Below are positions 18,137-28,550 of a DNA stretch of 64,000 nt, one piece after another (position 1 is the first letter of the stretch; each line of letters opens with the position of its first letter). Location of the stretch: positions 32,069 through 96,068 of the forward strand of contig JAAEMP010000144.1 in the NCBI GenBank assembly GCA_024225445.1, given 5' to 3'. The translations under genes and the position numbers were made by a program. The DNA comes from Hyphomicrobiales bacterium (GTDB lineage: Bacteria > Pseudomonadota > Alphaproteobacteria > Rhizobiales > Rhizobiaceae). The notes under the pieces are model-generated. The model saw only the letters and a list, made by a program, of their open reading frames with translations, had not been told where the DNA came from and made no database searches.

Positions 18137-18841
18137 ATGTATCGTGAAGCGGATACTGGCAAATTTGCGATTGTGGCAATGGTTTTATCCGCATTGGCTT
18201 CAATTGCGGCGGCAGTAGTGTTTTTAACCAACCCGGGGATTGATCTTCTCATCCAGCGGCATTTTTACTCCCAGGAGACCGGGTTTATCCTTAACTTCTA
18301 CCCGTCTGTTGGTTATTTGCGAAGCTTGGCGATTTATGCCTATGCCTTATGGTATACGACAGTAATCTTCGGACTGGTATCTTCAATTTTCAATGTCGAT
18401 TGGCGGGTTTCCAACTATTTTGGTTTTGGAATGAAGCAATGGTTGTATCTGACCACTACTTCGCTCATCGGGCCGTTACTGATTGTCAATATCATTCTGA
18501 AAAACAATTGGGGCAGGGCCCGTCCACGACAATTGCTGGAATTTGGTGGCAATCAGGAATTCAGTCCGCCGTTATTGTTGTCGGACCAATGCCAGACCAA
18601 TTGTTCTTTTGTCTCCGGCGAACCTTCTTCCATGTTCATGATATTTATCTCGCTGGCATTTGTTCTGCCGGCAAAACGCTACTTGCTGATCATCCTGATG
18701 ATAGTCATGGGAACGTTGTCCGGCATCATGAGAATGGGCCAGGGGGGGCATTTTTTGTCCGATGTAATATTTGCCGGGTTATTTATGGTATTGAGCGCGG
18801 CCATTATCTACTGGATGATGTTTAATACCAAACGAAGTTGA
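18137..18841 (+). CDS. PAP2-family lipid phosphatase
   Basis: 234 residues from ATG 18137, which has AAGAGG 7 bases upstream; an in-frame ATG at 18071 overlapping the previous gene is possible. Six helices. Phosphatase motif 1 is NNWGRARP (KX6RP-like) and motif 3 is RMGQGGHFLSD (R-x5-H-x3-D). Motif 2, normally PSGH, reads VSGEP with Glu in place of His, a variant also known in alphaproteobacterial PAP2 proteins. It probably dephosphorylates lipid A or undecaprenyl pyrophosphate, given the GT39 neighbour. Confidence 0.86.
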   Translation: MYREADTGKFAIVAMVLSALASIAAAVVFLTNPGIDLLIQRHFYSQETGFILNFYPSVGYLRSLAIYAYALWYTTVIFGLVSSIFNVDWRVSNYFGFGMKQWLYLTTTSLIGPLLIVNIILKNNWGRARPRQLLEFGGNQEFSPPLLLSDQCQTNCSFVSGEPSSMFMIFISLAFVLPAKRYLLIILMIVMGTLSGIMRMGQGGHFLSDVIFAGLFMVLSAAIIYWMMFNTKRS

Positions 18842-18885
18842 TGTAGCCTTTGATAAAAATTTGATCAACTGCTGCAACAATCGGA

Positions 18886-19632
18886 TCAGTTTTTCAACGC
18901 GTTGATCCGTGAACTTAGCTGATCAAAACCGACCGCACCAAAGACAACTTCGCCTCCAACCACGTATGAAGGTGTACCGGTGATACCCAGGTCATTAGCA
19001 ATCAAATTGTTTTCGCGAAGCGCTTCGATGATATAAGGCTTTGCCATTTCTTGGCGCAACAATTTTTCGTCCACACCAAATGACACGGCCATCTCAATTG
19101 CCTTTTTCTCACCTTTGCGTCCCCTGATACTCAGCAGTTTCTGGTGAAACTCATAGTAGTCTTCCGGCTTTAACGTACTAAATGCAATGCTGACATTATG
19201 GGCTTCATAGGATTGTTGTCCCAATACCGGCCATTCCTTGATAATGAATTTCACATCAGGATTGGTTTCAAGAATTTTTTTCATATCGATCATCGCCCGC
19301 TGGCAATAGGGGCAGTTGTAATCGAAAAACTCGACAACCTTATACTTGGCATCCGGATTGCCAATCTCAACCTGATATTTTGAAGAGTAGATTATCTCAG
19401 CTTTTTTGGTCAAAGTTTCCTGCTGCTTTGCCACTTGTTCAGCTTTTTGTCTGGCTTCAAAAATTTCCTGCATTTCACCGAGGATTTCCGGATTTTTCAG
19501 CAAATATTCACGGATAATTTTTTCAATTTCTGGCCTGTCGGCTGCATCAAGAGCAGCGGTAGAGGTTGGAAACAAAGCTGTGGAAATGGAAATGAATAAA
19601 ACAGCGAATGCAAATCGTGGGGTGTATTTCAT
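18886..19632 (-). CDS. Periplasmic DsbA-family thiol oxidoreductase
   Basis: 248 residues: signal peptide (about 1-27), an N-terminal helical segment (PEIEKIIREYLLKNPEIL) like the ScsC oligomerisation domain, then a thioredoxin fold with active site NCPYCQ (C-x2-C) and the cis-Pro segment GTPSYVVGG. It forms or reshuffles disulfides in the periplasm. The helical N terminus suggests an oligomeric, possibly isomerase-like enzyme rather than classical DsbA. It is convergent with the PAP2 gene and 80 bases downstream of the M48 protease gene on the same strand. Confidence 0.92.
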   Translation of the reverse strand: MKYTPRFAFAVLFISISTALFPTSTAALDAADRPEIEKIIREYLLKNPEILGEMQEIFEARQKAEQVAKQQETLTKKAEIIYSSKYQVEIGNPDAKYKVVEFFDYNCPYCQRAMIDMKKILETNPDVKFIIKEWPVLGQQSYEAHNVSIAFSTLKPEDYYEFHQKLLSIRGRKGEKKAIEMAVSFGVDEKLLRQEMAKPYIIEALRENNLIANDLGITGTPSYVVGGEVVFGAVGFDQLSSRINALKN

Positions 19633-19712
19633 CTAATAAATTCTCCGGATGGAATCATATGCAGTTGTTATTTCACTAACATTCGATCCAGTTTTTGGGT
19701 TTATGATCAGGG

Positions 19713-21089
19713 TTAGCGTTTTCTTTTCGGCACCTTATACTTGATAATATCGTGAAGTCGAAGCCATTGTGGTGATCCTGTCTTCAACTTTTTTTGAGCA
19801 CGCATTGCATATTGTTTGGCCTGTTTGTATTTGCCGATATTAAAATTGTGTTCAGCAGCAGCTGCCAGTGCCAGGCTCTGGTTACCTTTCATTCCATAGG
19901 CCCGTGCCAGATATTCATAGCCATTACCTGTCTTTGGGTCCCGGGAAATGCCAGCTTTTAGTTCCTTGATCGCCTGATCAACCAGGTTACGATTGCCGGT
20001 TTCAAGCATTGCATGGCCGAGTCCAATCTTGATAATGCCGGATTTGTGCTTGTCCAGTTTATAGGCTCGCTGGAAGGGTTTGATTGCCGCCTGACCTTTG
20101 CCGGATTTTAACAATATCTCCCCCTTCATTTCATGTAGAAATGCAAAATTCGGATACTGTTTGATCAGTTTGTTAATCTTCTGAATTGCTGCACCATATG
20201 ATCCGGCCAGATAAGTCGCGATTGCATCGCCATAACGAGCTGCCGGGGAATTCAGGTTTTTGGAAAACAGCCGGCGCACACCAACGCCACCACGGGTATA
20301 AGCGGCTATTTTCGCCCGGGCCATATCATGGCGAAATTGCAGGCTTTTACTATCAAGTTTTGAAAAATACGGGCTAGCATGTGCCAGCTCTGTCATGAAG
20401 GCTATACGTTGTCGGGGCAAGGGATGGGAAACCCTGTAAGGATCTGTATTGGCTGAGAGGTTCAGCGAGCGTGAAAATCGCTTGAACGTTGTTAGCAGTC
20501 CTTTTGATGATTGCCGGGTCTTTTGCAGCAGGTTAAAAGCTGTTCGATCAGCCGAACGCTCCTCTTCACGCTGATAGGAAAGGGTGCTGCGTCTGAATGC
20601 ATCACCCGAGCCATATATCAGTGCCCCACTGGCCGCATCCCCGGCTTCACCACCGGCAACCGCTGCGCCGACACCGGCCAACATGCCTAGCACGGCCAGT
20701 ATTTGGGCTTTTTCAACCCGGTCACGTAACCGGTGCAAATGTCCACCGACGATATGTCCGGTTTCATGGGCAATCACACCAATGATTTCGTTCGGCACCA
20801 ATGCGGTCTGGATTGCTCCCAGATTGATAAACATAAGCCTGCCGGTAACAAACGCATTGAACTCCGGTTTATTTACCAGATAGATTTTTATACTTTTTTT
20901 GCCCAGCCCAGCCGCCGCGAAAATCGGTGAGGTATAATCTTTCAAAAGCCCTTCTATTTCAGCATCGCGCACCAGTGGTGGCGCTGAACGTTTTCTCTGG
21001 GCCGCAGAATCACCTGCCGACGATGAGAATACAGACAAGAAAAACAGAAATATAAGGGTTGCTTTACCCAAAATGCTGAAATGTTTCAT
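19713..21089 (-). CDS. M48 metalloprotease with TPR repeats (BepA/YfgC-like)
   Basis: 458 residues with a signal peptide (about 1-30). The zinc motif HETGH is at 108-112 and the third ligand lies in REEERSADRTAF. About 180 C-terminal residues form TPR-like helical pairs (AFLHEMKGEILLKSGKGQAA, GNGYEYLARAYGMKG). This is the architecture of BepA, which assists and polices outer-membrane protein assembly in the periplasm. It is followed by the dsbA-family gene, so the two plausibly serve envelope protein quality control together. Confidence 0.92.
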   Translation of the reverse strand: MKHFSILGKATLIFLFFLSVFSSSAGDSAAQRKRSAPPLVRDAEIEGLLKDYTSPIFAAAGLGKKSIKIYLVNKPEFNAFVTGRLMFINLGAIQTALVPNEIIGVIAHETGHIVGGHLHRLRDRVEKAQILAVLGMLAGVGAAVAGGEAGDAASGALIYGSGDAFRRSTLSYQREEERSADRTAFNLLQKTRQSSKGLLTTFKRFSRSLNLSANTDPYRVSHPLPRQRIAFMTELAHASPYFSKLDSKSLQFRHDMARAKIAAYTRGGVGVRRLFSKNLNSPAARYGDAIATYLAGSYGAAIQKINKLIKQYPNFAFLHEMKGEILLKSGKGQAAIKPFQRAYKLDKHKSGIIKIGLGHAMLETGNRNLVDQAIKELKAGISRDPKTGNGYEYLARAYGMKGNQSLALAAAAEHNFNIGKYKQAKQYAMRAQKKLKTGSPQWLRLHDIIKYKVPKRKR

Positions 21090-21835
21090 ACAATTATCCG
21101 TTATGTTTTCCCGTAAGGTTAGACTGGTAGTAACTAATTCCTCAATAAGGCAGATTTACGCCAAATAAGATAGTTCTATTCAACGTTTTCAGCTGTAGCA
21201 TTTCTTGGAGTTTGTTCAATAATTCCTGAATGCTTTGATTTGGCTCATTTTGTTCGAAATCAGCGTCTCTTTTGCATCATGGACAAGGTGTCCCTGCAAA
21301 AAAGAAACCGCTGATAACGGGCGAGATGGGCCAAACCCCCAGCTAATTTTTTGGGGCGGAACGAATTTCGGCCCCTTTCCTGAAATGGCCAGCCATTCAG
21401 CGGAAAATTCATCAAGAAAGTTGCTCGAAATTCATCTACGTCAAATCCGTCAGGAATTCTTGAAGACTCTTATGGGTTGAATTGTTTGTCTCGGTTCCAA
21501 TTTTTAGGTTTGGCAGGCTTTTGGACATTCGTTGAATATACAAAATCCAAATTATAAGCCAGTTTATACTATATCCGGTTATTCAGGGCCTGATCCTGGC
21601 TAAATCAGATTTTGATTGGGCGATTGACGTTTTGGTGCTGATAATAATTTGTGGTTACCGCAAAAAGTCAATCGAACGCCGCTATATGACGCCAATGAAG
21701 GTAAAGAAGCGCTGGTCATTGCGAATAAGAGTGTCTATCACCGTGCACTGGGACCGTGCATTGGAGATGGAATATCAAACTTCATTCATTGGAAACAATT
21801 GAATATCTGACAAGAAACGGACAGGTAACAGGTAT
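21090..21835. other. 746-bp region without a supported gene
   Basis: It contains dispersed repeat copy 2 (21237-21338). A plus-strand open stretch of about 50 codons before 21808 ends in a stop without a recognisable start. The 81-codon frame at 21235-21480 overlaps the repeat and has no ribosome-binding site or family resemblance. I see no intact gene. Confidence 0.5.
21237..21338 (+). repeat. Dispersed intergenic repeat, copy 2
   Basis: Partner of 11538-11639 in the same orientation: 102 bases, no gaps, about 64 identities by eye. Divergence is greatest in the middle (about 40-60 bases in) and least at GCAAAAAAGAAACC and GATAACGGGC. It is not bounded by the 31-bp inverted repeat seen at copy 1. 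Confidence 0.5.
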
Positions 21836-23002
21836 ATGCAGATGTTAATTTCTCCATCAAACCGCTCGAATATCGATTCATTTATCGCAATGGATGTGGT
21901 GGCGAAAGCGACTCAATTATCCGCGCAGGGCAGGGACATTATTTCAATGGCTGTCGGGCAACCCGGTGCTCCGGCTCCAAAATGTGCTTTGGAAGCGGCA
22001 GTTCTCCAAATTCAATCCGGATCTGTCGGCTATACCGGCGCTCCCGGGATTGACAGGCTGCGAAACCGGATCGCGGAACATTACAAAATCAAATATGATG
22101 TGGAAGTAGATCCGCAGCGGGTTTTTGCGACAACCGGTTCATCGGCCGGATTTGTTCTGGCATTCTTATCGATGTTTGACGCAGGAAGTCGCATTGCAAT
22201 TCCGTCTCCCGGCTATCCCGCCTATCGCAATATTATCAAAGCACTTTCGATGAACCCGGTGGAGATTCAAACCACCCCCGAAAGCCGTTGGACTTTAACG
22301 GCTGGGTTACTTGAAGATGCACATAGATCAGAAAAGTTGGACGGCGTGCTGTTTGCCAATCCGAATAATCCAAATGGAACTATGCTGGAACGCGGGGAAT
22401 TCGTGAAGCTAATGGAAATGTCATCCAATCTCGGCATTCGCTTCATATCGGATGAAATTTATCACGGCCTGACTTACACAATGGATGAGACCTGTGCCCT
22501 GGAATTTTCAGATGATGTCACTATCATTAATTCCTTCTCCAAATATTATTGTATGACCGGTTGGCGAATTGGCTGGATGATTGTCCCCGAATGCCTGATA
22601 AGAACCATTGACCGGCTGCAGCAAAATCTGTTTATTTGTGCGCCTGAAATCTCTCAGGTGGTTGCACTGGCGGCTTTTGACGGACAGCAGGAGATGGAAG
22701 CTGTGCGGCAAAATTATGAAACAAATCGCGCGTTATTTCTGGATCGTCTACCAAAGCTCTCATTGACCAATATCCAGCCGATAGACGGGGCGTTTTACGC
22801 CTATGCTGATATCAGCCCGCTTTCAGCCAATTCCATGCAACTGGCAAATGAAATACTTGATCAAACCGGTGTTGCTGTGACACCCGGGTTGGATTTTGAT
22901 TTGTTGAGAGGCGGTTCATGGATGCGTTTTTCCTTTGCCGGAAATTATCAGCGCATGGTAGAGGGATTTGATCGAATGGATCACTGGTTGTCGCGCAGGT
23001 AA
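21836..23002 (+). CDS. Fold-type I PLP aminotransferase (class I/II)
   Basis: 388 residues. PLP contacts include FANPNNPNGT, the SDEIYHGL motif (about D206, Y209) and the Schiff-base Lys in SFSKYYCMTGWRIGW (about K236), with the substrate Arg probably in WMRFSFAG near the C terminus. It is of the aspartate/aromatic aminotransferase superfamily; the amino acid is not determinable. The ATG at 21836 is chosen, though the ATG two codons later is equally possible. It precedes the nuo operon by 218 bases on the same strand but is probably transcribed separately. Confidence 0.9.
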   Translation: MQMLISPSNRSNIDSFIAMDVVAKATQLSAQGRDIISMAVGQPGAPAPKCALEAAVLQIQSGSVGYTGAPGIDRLRNRIAEHYKIKYDVEVDPQRVFATTGSSAGFVLAFLSMFDAGSRIAIPSPGYPAYRNIIKALSMNPVEIQTTPESRWTLTAGLLEDAHRSEKLDGVLFANPNNPNGTMLERGEFVKLMEMSSNLGIRFISDEIYHGLTYTMDETCALEFSDDVTIINSFSKYYCMTGWRIGWMIVPECLIRTIDRLQQNLFICAPEISQVVALAAFDGQQEMEAVRQNYETNRALFLDRLPKLSLTNIQPIDGAFYAYADISPLSANSMQLANEILDQTGVAVTPGLDFDLLRGGSWMRFSFAGNYQRMVEGFDRMDHWLSRR

Positions 23003-23167
23003 ACCAGAAGGGGTCCAACATTCTCGTTTCCGCCAAATTGAGCTTCATTATTGGGCAAAACTGAGAAATAATTGTGAGGAATTGATAAAGGTCAATTTTT
23101 CACGCTTTGTCTCTTGCCATTGTATAGTCTGTGGGATAACCAACTTCCAACATATCTGTACTGGAAA

Positions 23168-23197
23168 TTGAGCGAAAAAGCGGTCACAATCTGTTAT
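23168..23197 (+). promoter_or_regulatory. Possible nuo promoter
   Basis: TTGAGC (23168-23173) and TGTTAT (23192-23197) with an 18-base spacer lie about 25 bases before the nuoA start. Both hexamers deviate from consensus, so this is only a candidate. Confidence 0.3.
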
Positions 23198-23220
23198 CGT
23201 AATAAATAGGAGCGCATAAC

Positions 23221-23586
23221 TTGGAATCATTGCTGCTATCATATCTTCCGGTAATCATATTTATAGGTATTTCACTGATTATTGGCATGGCACTTCTGGT
23301 GGCCCCCTTCCTGGTCGCGTTCAAAGCCCCCGACTCTGAGAAATTGTCAGCTTATGAATGTGGTTTTAACCCGTTTGATGATGCGCGCATGAAGTTCGAT
23401 GTCCGATTTTATCTGGTCGCCATATTGTTCATCATCTTTGATCTGGAAGTTGCCTTCCTGTTTCCATGGGCCGTCAGTTTTGGAACATTGGGTTGGTTTG
23501 GATTCTGGTCGATGACAGTATTCCTGGGGATTCTCACCATTGGATTTATTTATGAGTGGAAAAAAGGTGCCCTGGAATGGGATTGA
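23221..23586 (+). CDS. nuoA: NuoA, complex I subunit A
   Basis: 121 residues, three membrane helices, TTG start with AGGAG 7 bases upstream. The conserved loop [20 protein letters not shown] is the signature of NuoA/ND3, near the quinone cavity, where its Cys loop undergoes the active/deactive transition in mitochondria. It is the first gene of a complete nuoA-N operon for the proton-pumping NADH:ubiquinone oxidoreductase. Confidence 0.97.
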   Translation: MESLLLSYLPVIIFIGISLIIGMALLVAPFLVAFKAPDSEKLSAYECGFNPFDDARMKFDVRFYLVAILFIIFDLEVAFLFPWAVSFGTLGWFGFWSMTVFLGILTIGFIYEWKKGALEWD

Positions 23587-23691
23587 CCTTGTTGGCTGAA
23601 CTAATGGTTATCCGCAAAGAGCTCGAATAAAGGCTCCAGAATACTGTTGGTAGCAGGAAAGATGCGCAACGATGAATAAGAAAGCACGTAA

Positions 23692-24267
23692 ATGAGAGAC
23701 GGCTCAACCACCCTTATCGCACCACAGCCCAAAGGTATTGTCGATCCTGCAACAGGAAAACCCATCGGCAGTGACGGAATGTTTTTTGGTGAAATAAGTG
23801 ATGAACTGGCGGATAAAGGATTTCTTGTTACCTCAACGGACGAACTGATCACCTGGGCCCGTACTGGCTCTTTGATGTGGATGACGTTTGGACTGGCTTG
23901 TTGTGCAGTTGAAATGATTCAAATGTCGATGCCGCGATACGATGCGGAGCGTTTTGGCTTTGCACCCCGCGCATCCCCGCGCCAATCCGATGTGATGATT
24001 GTTGCTGGCACATTAACCAACAAAATGGCTCCGGCATTGCGCAAAGTTTACGATCAGATGCCGGAACCACGATATGTGATATCAATGGGTTCGTGTGCAA
24101 ATGGTGGCGGATATTACCACTACTCTTATTCGGTTGTGCGTGGATGTGATCGAATCGTGCCGGTGGATATATATGTTCCTGGCTGTCCGCCGACTGCTGA
24201 AGCCTTGTTATATGGTGTTATGCTATTGCAACGTAAAATTCGCCGCACCGGCACCATTGAACGCTAG
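23692..24267 (+). CDS. nuoB: NuoB, complex I subunit B (N2 cluster)
   Basis: 191 residues. N2 [4Fe-4S] ligands are visible: the tandem Cys in GLACCAVEM, Cys in MGSCANGGG and Cys in [10 protein letters not shown]2 is the last cluster, which reduces ubiquinone. The N-terminal extension of about 30 residues before the conserved core is common in alphaproteobacteria. A 105-base gap separates it from nuoA, the widest in the operon. Confidence 0.97.
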   Translation: MRDGSTTLIAPQPKGIVDPATGKPIGSDGMFFGEISDELADKGFLVTSTDELITWARTGSLMWMTFGLACCAVEMIQMSMPRYDAERFGFAPRASPRQSDVMIVAGTLTNKMAPALRKVYDQMPEPRYVISMGSCANGGGYYHYSYSVVRGCDRIVPVDIYVPGCPPTAEALLYGVMLLQRKIRRTGTIER

Positions 24268-24278
24268 GGACATCGAAG

Positions 24279-24908
24279 ATGAGTGAAGTTGAATATCACG
24301 ATATCCTGTCAGAACTGGCCAAACATGTTGCTGGAGAACTCGGTGAAACCGTGACCAGTTGGCAAATTGCTTTTGGTGAATTGAACGTCAATTTAAAAAG
24401 GCAGGATGTAATTGGGGCGATGCGTTTTTTACGTGATGATAAACGCACTAATTTCGTATGCTTTATCGATTTGTGTGGTGTGGATTATCCCGAGCGTGAA
24501 GCGCGTTTTGACGTGGTCTACCACTTGCTTAGCCCCAAAAACAACACCCGTATCCGCCTTCGTGTACAAACGGATGAAGAAACCCCGGTGCCCAGTATTA
24601 CAGGCATTTATCCTGGAGCAGGATGGTTTGAACGTGAAGCTTACGACATGTATGGCATCCTGTTTACCGGTCATCCGGATTTACGTCGCCTGTTGACCGA
24701 TTATGGTTTTGACGGTCATCCGCTAAGAAAAGATTTCCCGCTGACCGGTCATGTGGAAACACGCTATGACGATGAGTTGAAGCGAGTGGTTTACGAACCC
24801 GTGGAATTGCGACAGGAATTCAGAAATTTTGATTTTCTCTCACCCTGGGAAGGCACCCAATACGATCTGCCAAACGAAGATGTCGGCAGTGACAAGGGGA
24901 GCAAATAG
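24279..24908 (+). CDS. nuoC: NuoC, complex I subunit C
   Basis: 209 residues, the 30-kDa subunit of the peripheral arm. The family signature in [24 protein letters not shown] is intact, followed by [15 protein letters not shown]. It is separate from nuoD, not fused as in E. coli. Spacing to nuoB is 11 bases and to nuoD 2 bases. Confidence 0.97.
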   Translation: MSEVEYHDILSELAKHVAGELGETVTSWQIAFGELNVNLKRQDVIGAMRFLRDDKRTNFVCFIDLCGVDYPEREARFDVVYHLLSPKNNTRIRLRVQTDEETPVPSITGIYPGAGWFEREAYDMYGILFTGHPDLRRLLTDYGFDGHPLRKDFPLTGHVETRYDDELKRVVYEPVELRQEFRNFDFLSPWEGTQYDLPNEDVGSDKGSK

Positions 24909-24910
24909 TA

Positions 24911-26098
24911 ATGGCCGAAACCTCCGTTCGTAATTTCAGCATCAATTTTGGCCCCCAGCACCCCGCAGCACATGGAGTATTGCGACTTGTGCTTGAACTG
25001 GATGGAGAAATTGTAGATCGCGTTGATCCGCATATCGGTCTTCTCCATCGTGGCACTGAAAAATTGATGGAGTACAAGTCCTATCTGCAGGCAGTGCCCT
25101 ATCTTGATCGTCTGGACTACGTTGCGCCAATGAACCAGGAGCATGCTTTTGCTCTGGGCGTCGAAAAATTACTGGATATTGGTGTGCCGCGCCGCGGGCA
25201 GCTTATTCGCATATTATACAGTGAAATTGGACGCATATTGTCCCACTTGCTGAATGTAACTACCCAGGCCTTGGATGTTGGCGCTCTGACCCCCCCATTA
25301 TGGGGATTTGAAGAACGTGAAAAGCTGATGGTATTTTATGAGCGTGCCTGTGGCGCACGTTTGCATTCTGCCTATTTTCGTCCCGGTGGCGTACACCAGG
25401 ACCTGCCCCAGGATCTGATCGATGATATCGAAGCCTGGTGCGATCCTTTTTTGAAAGTGTGTGATGATATCGAAGGTCTTTTGACCGACAATCGCATTTT
25501 CAAACAGCGTAATGTCGATATCGGTGTTGTCAGTCTTGATGATGCATGGGCTAGAGGATTTTCAGGCGTCATGGTCCGCGGTTCGGGTGCAGTGTGGGAT
25601 TTGCGCAAAAACCAGCCTTATGAATGCTATGACGAATTCGAGTTTGATATCCCGATTGGTAAGAACGGCGACTGTTATGACCGTTATCTGATCCGTATGA
25701 TGGAAATGCGCCAATCGGCATCAATCATGAAACAGGCAATCAAAAAACTGAACGATGAGGGCCCGGGCCCTGTTTCTTCACTTGATGGCCGCATCGTTCC
25801 ACCAAAACGCTCGCAAATGAAGCGTTCCATGGAAAGTCTTATCCAGCATTTCAAACTGCATACCGAGGGCTACAAAGTGCCCGAAGGTGAGGTTTATACA
25901 GCAGTGGAAGCACCCAAGGGTGAATTCGGAGTTTATCTCGTATCAGATGGGTCAAATCGGCCCTATCGTTGCAAAATCAAGGCACCAGGGTTTTCCCATC
26001 TGCAGGCACTGGATTTTCTTTGCCGAGGGCACCAACTGGCCGATGTTTCAGCCGTGATAGGGTCGATTGATGTCGTATTTGGTGAGGTGGACAGGTAA
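24911..26098 (+). CDS. nuoD: NuoD, complex I 49-kDa subunit
   Basis: 395 residues, standard length. [22 protein letters not shown] opens the protein and contains the quinone-site His-rich loop; [14 protein letters not shown] and the C-terminal [13 protein letters not shown] are diagnostic. It is homologous to [NiFe] hydrogenase large subunits but lacks the metal-binding Cys, as expected. It forms the quinone pocket with NuoB. Confidence 0.97.
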   Translation: MAETSVRNFSINFGPQHPAAHGVLRLVLELDGEIVDRVDPHIGLLHRGTEKLMEYKSYLQAVPYLDRLDYVAPMNQEHAFALGVEKLLDIGVPRRGQLIRILYSEIGRILSHLLNVTTQALDVGALTPPLWGFEEREKLMVFYERACGARLHSAYFRPGGVHQDLPQDLIDDIEAWCDPFLKVCDDIEGLLTDNRIFKQRNVDIGVVSLDDAWARGFSGVMVRGSGAVWDLRKNQPYECYDEFEFDIPIGKNGDCYDRYLIRMMEMRQSASIMKQAIKKLNDEGPGPVSSLDGRIVPPKRSQMKRSMESLIQHFKLHTEGYKVPEGEVYTAVEAPKGEFGVYLVSDGSNRPYRCKIKAPGFSHLQALDFLCRGHQLADVSAVIGSIDVVFGEVDR

Positions 26099-26148
26099 TG
26101 AGTAACAGTAATTTCATAGCAAGCAATAACTTCGTGAGAACGATCTAG

Positions 26149-27162
26149 ATGTCAGCACGTCGATTAGCACAGGACAGTCTCCAGCCCGCTTCATTCAAGT
26201 TCAATGCTGCGAATGCAAAATGGGCTCGTGAAACAATAAGAAGATACCCTAAAGGGCGCCAGGCTTCCGCCGTGATTCCTTTGCTGATGCGGGCTCAGGA
26301 TCAGGATGGCTGGGTTACCAAAGCTTCCATTGAAACGATGGCTGATATGCTGAATATGCCCTATATCCGGGTATTGGAAGTCGCCACATTTTATACCCAG
26401 TTTCAATTGCAACCGGTTGGCACCAAGGCACATATACAGGTTTGTGGTACCACACCCTGCATGCTGCGCGGGGCGGGCGATTTGATCGCCGTGTGCAAGA
26501 AGAAAATCTCTCAGCAACCATTTGAAACCAATGAAGATGGCACCCTTTCCTGGGAAGAGGTTGAATGTCAGGGTGCCTGCGTTAATGCACCAATGATCAT
26601 GGTATTTAAAGACACATATGAAGACCTCAGTGCTGACAGGCTGGAAGAGATTATCGATGCATTTCAATCCGGTGAAGGCGACAAGATCAAACCTGGTACC
26701 CAGATAGAGCGTATAAATTCTGCGCCTTTTGGAGGTTTAACCGCTCTGACCACCGATCCCAATGTAAAAAAAGCGCAATCATCAGGTCGCAGTAATAACA
26801 CTTCGAAAGTGGCAACTGCCAAGTCAACATCGCGGGCAGGTAGCACGAAACCGGTGAAAGCTGCACCCGTTGCAAATCTTGACGACAAAAATCGCCCTAA
26901 AAGCATCGAGAAGCCCAAACAGGCTGATGATCTCAAGTTGATTTCCGGTGTTGGCCCCAAGCTTGAGGGGGTATTGCACACCCTGGGTATATACACATTT
27001 TCGCAGATTGCCGGCTGGAAAAAAGCTGAGCGCGAATGGGTGGATATCTACCTGAAATTCAAGGGAAGAATAGAACGTGATCTGTGGATCAAACAGGCAA
27101 AGGCTTTGGCCAGGGGCGGTCGCGAAGAATATGTGAAAGTTTTTGGCAAAGAGCCAAGATAG
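26149..27162 (+). CDS. nuoE: NuoE with helix-hairpin-helix C-terminal extension
   Basis: 337 residues, about twice E. coli NuoE. Residues 1-175 are the 24-kDa subunit with the N1a [2Fe-2S] ligands in VCGTTPCMLRGAG and VECQGACVNAP. A Ser/Thr/Lys-rich linker (about 195-260) leads to a C-terminal domain with a helix-hairpin-helix-like motif (LKLISGVGPKLEGVLHTLGI). This extension is a known feature of Rhizobiales NuoE; its role is not established. It forms the NADH dehydrogenase module with NuoF. Confidence 0.95.
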   Translation: MSARRLAQDSLQPASFKFNAANAKWARETIRRYPKGRQASAVIPLLMRAQDQDGWVTKASIETMADMLNMPYIRVLEVATFYTQFQLQPVGTKAHIQVCGTTPCMLRGAGDLIAVCKKKISQQPFETNEDGTLSWEEVECQGACVNAPMIMVFKDTYEDLSADRLEEIIDAFQSGEGDKIKPGTQIERINSAPFGGLTALTTDPNVKKAQSSGRSNNTSKVATAKSTSRAGSTKPVKAAPVANLDDKNRPKSIEKPKQADDLKLISGVGPKLEGVLHTLGIYTFSQIAGWKKAEREWVDIYLKFKGRIERDLWIKQAKALARGGREEYVKVFGKEPR

Positions 27163-27229
27163 AATTTTGAGATTTGAAAATTTCCACCCGTTACCGGTGG
27201 CACTAAACGAGAATGGAAAAGCGTGAGAT

Positions 27230-28546
27230 ATGTTACAGGATAAAGACCGCATATTCACCAATATTTACGGCATTCATGAGCGTTCGCTAAAGGGCGCTAT
27301 CGCCCGTGGGCAGTGGGATGGGACTAAAGGGTTTGTCGATCAGGGTCGTGACTGGATCATTGACCAGATCAAGGGTTCCGGTCTGCGCGGGCGTGGTGGG
27401 GCCGGTTTTCCTACTGGTTTGAAATGGTCATTCATGCCAAAGGAAAGTGATGGACGCCCAAGTTACCTTGTTGTTAATGCAGATGAATCGGAGCCCGGCA
27501 CCTGTAAAGACCGTGATATTATGCGTCACGACCCCCATATTCTGGTGGAAGGCTGCCTGATCGCCGGTTTCGCTATGGGGGCACATCATTGTTACATCTA
27601 TGTTCGCGGTGAGTTTGTGAGAGAACGTGAGGCACTGCAGCGGGCAATTGATGAATGTTACGAAGCCGGGTTGATCGGCAAAGGCAATAAACATGGCTGG
27701 GATTACGACATTGTTGTTCACCATGGAGCCGGGGCCTATATCTGCGGTGAGGAAACCGCTTTACTGGAAAGCCTGGAGGGTAAGAAAGGTCAACCACGCC
27801 TGAAACCGCCATTTCCGGCAAATGTTGGTCTTTACGGCTGTCCGACGACTGTCAATAACGTGGAATCGATTGCCGTAACACCAACAATCCTGCGCCGCGG
27901 TTCTTCTTGGTTCAATGCATTTGGTGCAGAGCGAAATTCGGGAACCAAACTGTTTTCCATATCCGGCCATGTCGAGCGTCCGTGTACAGTGGAAGAGGCG
28001 ATGTCGATACCTTTCCGTGAGCTGATTGAAACCCATTGTGGTGGCATTCGCGGCGGCTGGGATAACCTGCTGGCAGTTATTCCCGGCGGTTCGTCGGTGC
28101 GTTGCGTACCAGGTGCGGACATCGTTGATTGCCCGATGGATTTCGATTCACTGATGGCGCATAAATCCGGCCTTGGAACTGCAGCAGTAATCGTGATGGA
28201 CAAATCCACAGATATCGTGCGCGCAATTGCCAGACTGGCATATTTTTACAAGCATGAAAGTTGCGGACAGTGTACCCCTTGCCGTGAAGGTACCGGATGG
28301 ATGTGGCGAGTATTGACCAGAATGGTTGACGGGCGAGCCGAGAAAAAAGAGATCGACATGCTACTGGAAGTATCAAAACAGGTCGAGGGACATACAATTT
28401 GTGCATTGGGAGATGCTGCGGCATGGCCGGTACAGGGACTGATTACCCATTTCCGTGGTGAAATTGAACGCAGAATTGACGAATACTCCTATCGTTCCAC
28501 CTCGGACGGAGCAGTGAGTGACAAGGTGTTGGAGGCAGCGGAGTAG
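27230..28546 (+). CDS. nuoF: NuoF, complex I NADH/FMN-binding subunit
   Basis: 438 residues. [14 protein letters not shown] is the NADH/FMN glycine-rich site, [19 protein letters not shown] follows, and the N3 [4Fe-4S] ligands are in [12 protein letters not shown] plus the later Cys in [11 protein letters not shown]. It oxidises NADH. It is 4 bases from nuoG. Confidence 0.97.
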   Translation: MLQDKDRIFTNIYGIHERSLKGAIARGQWDGTKGFVDQGRDWIIDQIKGSGLRGRGGAGFPTGLKWSFMPKESDGRPSYLVVNADESEPGTCKDRDIMRHDPHILVEGCLIAGFAMGAHHCYIYVRGEFVREREALQRAIDECYEAGLIGKGNKHGWDYDIVVHHGAGAYICGEETALLESLEGKKGQPRLKPPFPANVGLYGCPTTVNNVESIAVTPTILRRGSSWFNAFGAERNSGTKLFSISGHVERPCTVEEAMSIPFRELIETHCGGIRGGWDNLLAVIPGGSSVRCVPGADIVDCPMDFDSLMAHKSGLGTAAVIVMDKSTDIVRAIARLAYFYKHESCGQCTPCREGTGWMWRVLTRMVDGRAEKKEIDMLLEVSKQVEGHTICALGDAAAWPVQGLITHFRGEIERRIDEYSYRSTSDGAVSDKVLEAAE

Positions 28547-28550
28547 GGAC

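Noticed and set aside
21235..21480. 81-codon plus-strand frame
   Set aside because: Overlaps dispersed repeat copy 2, with no family match or start signal.
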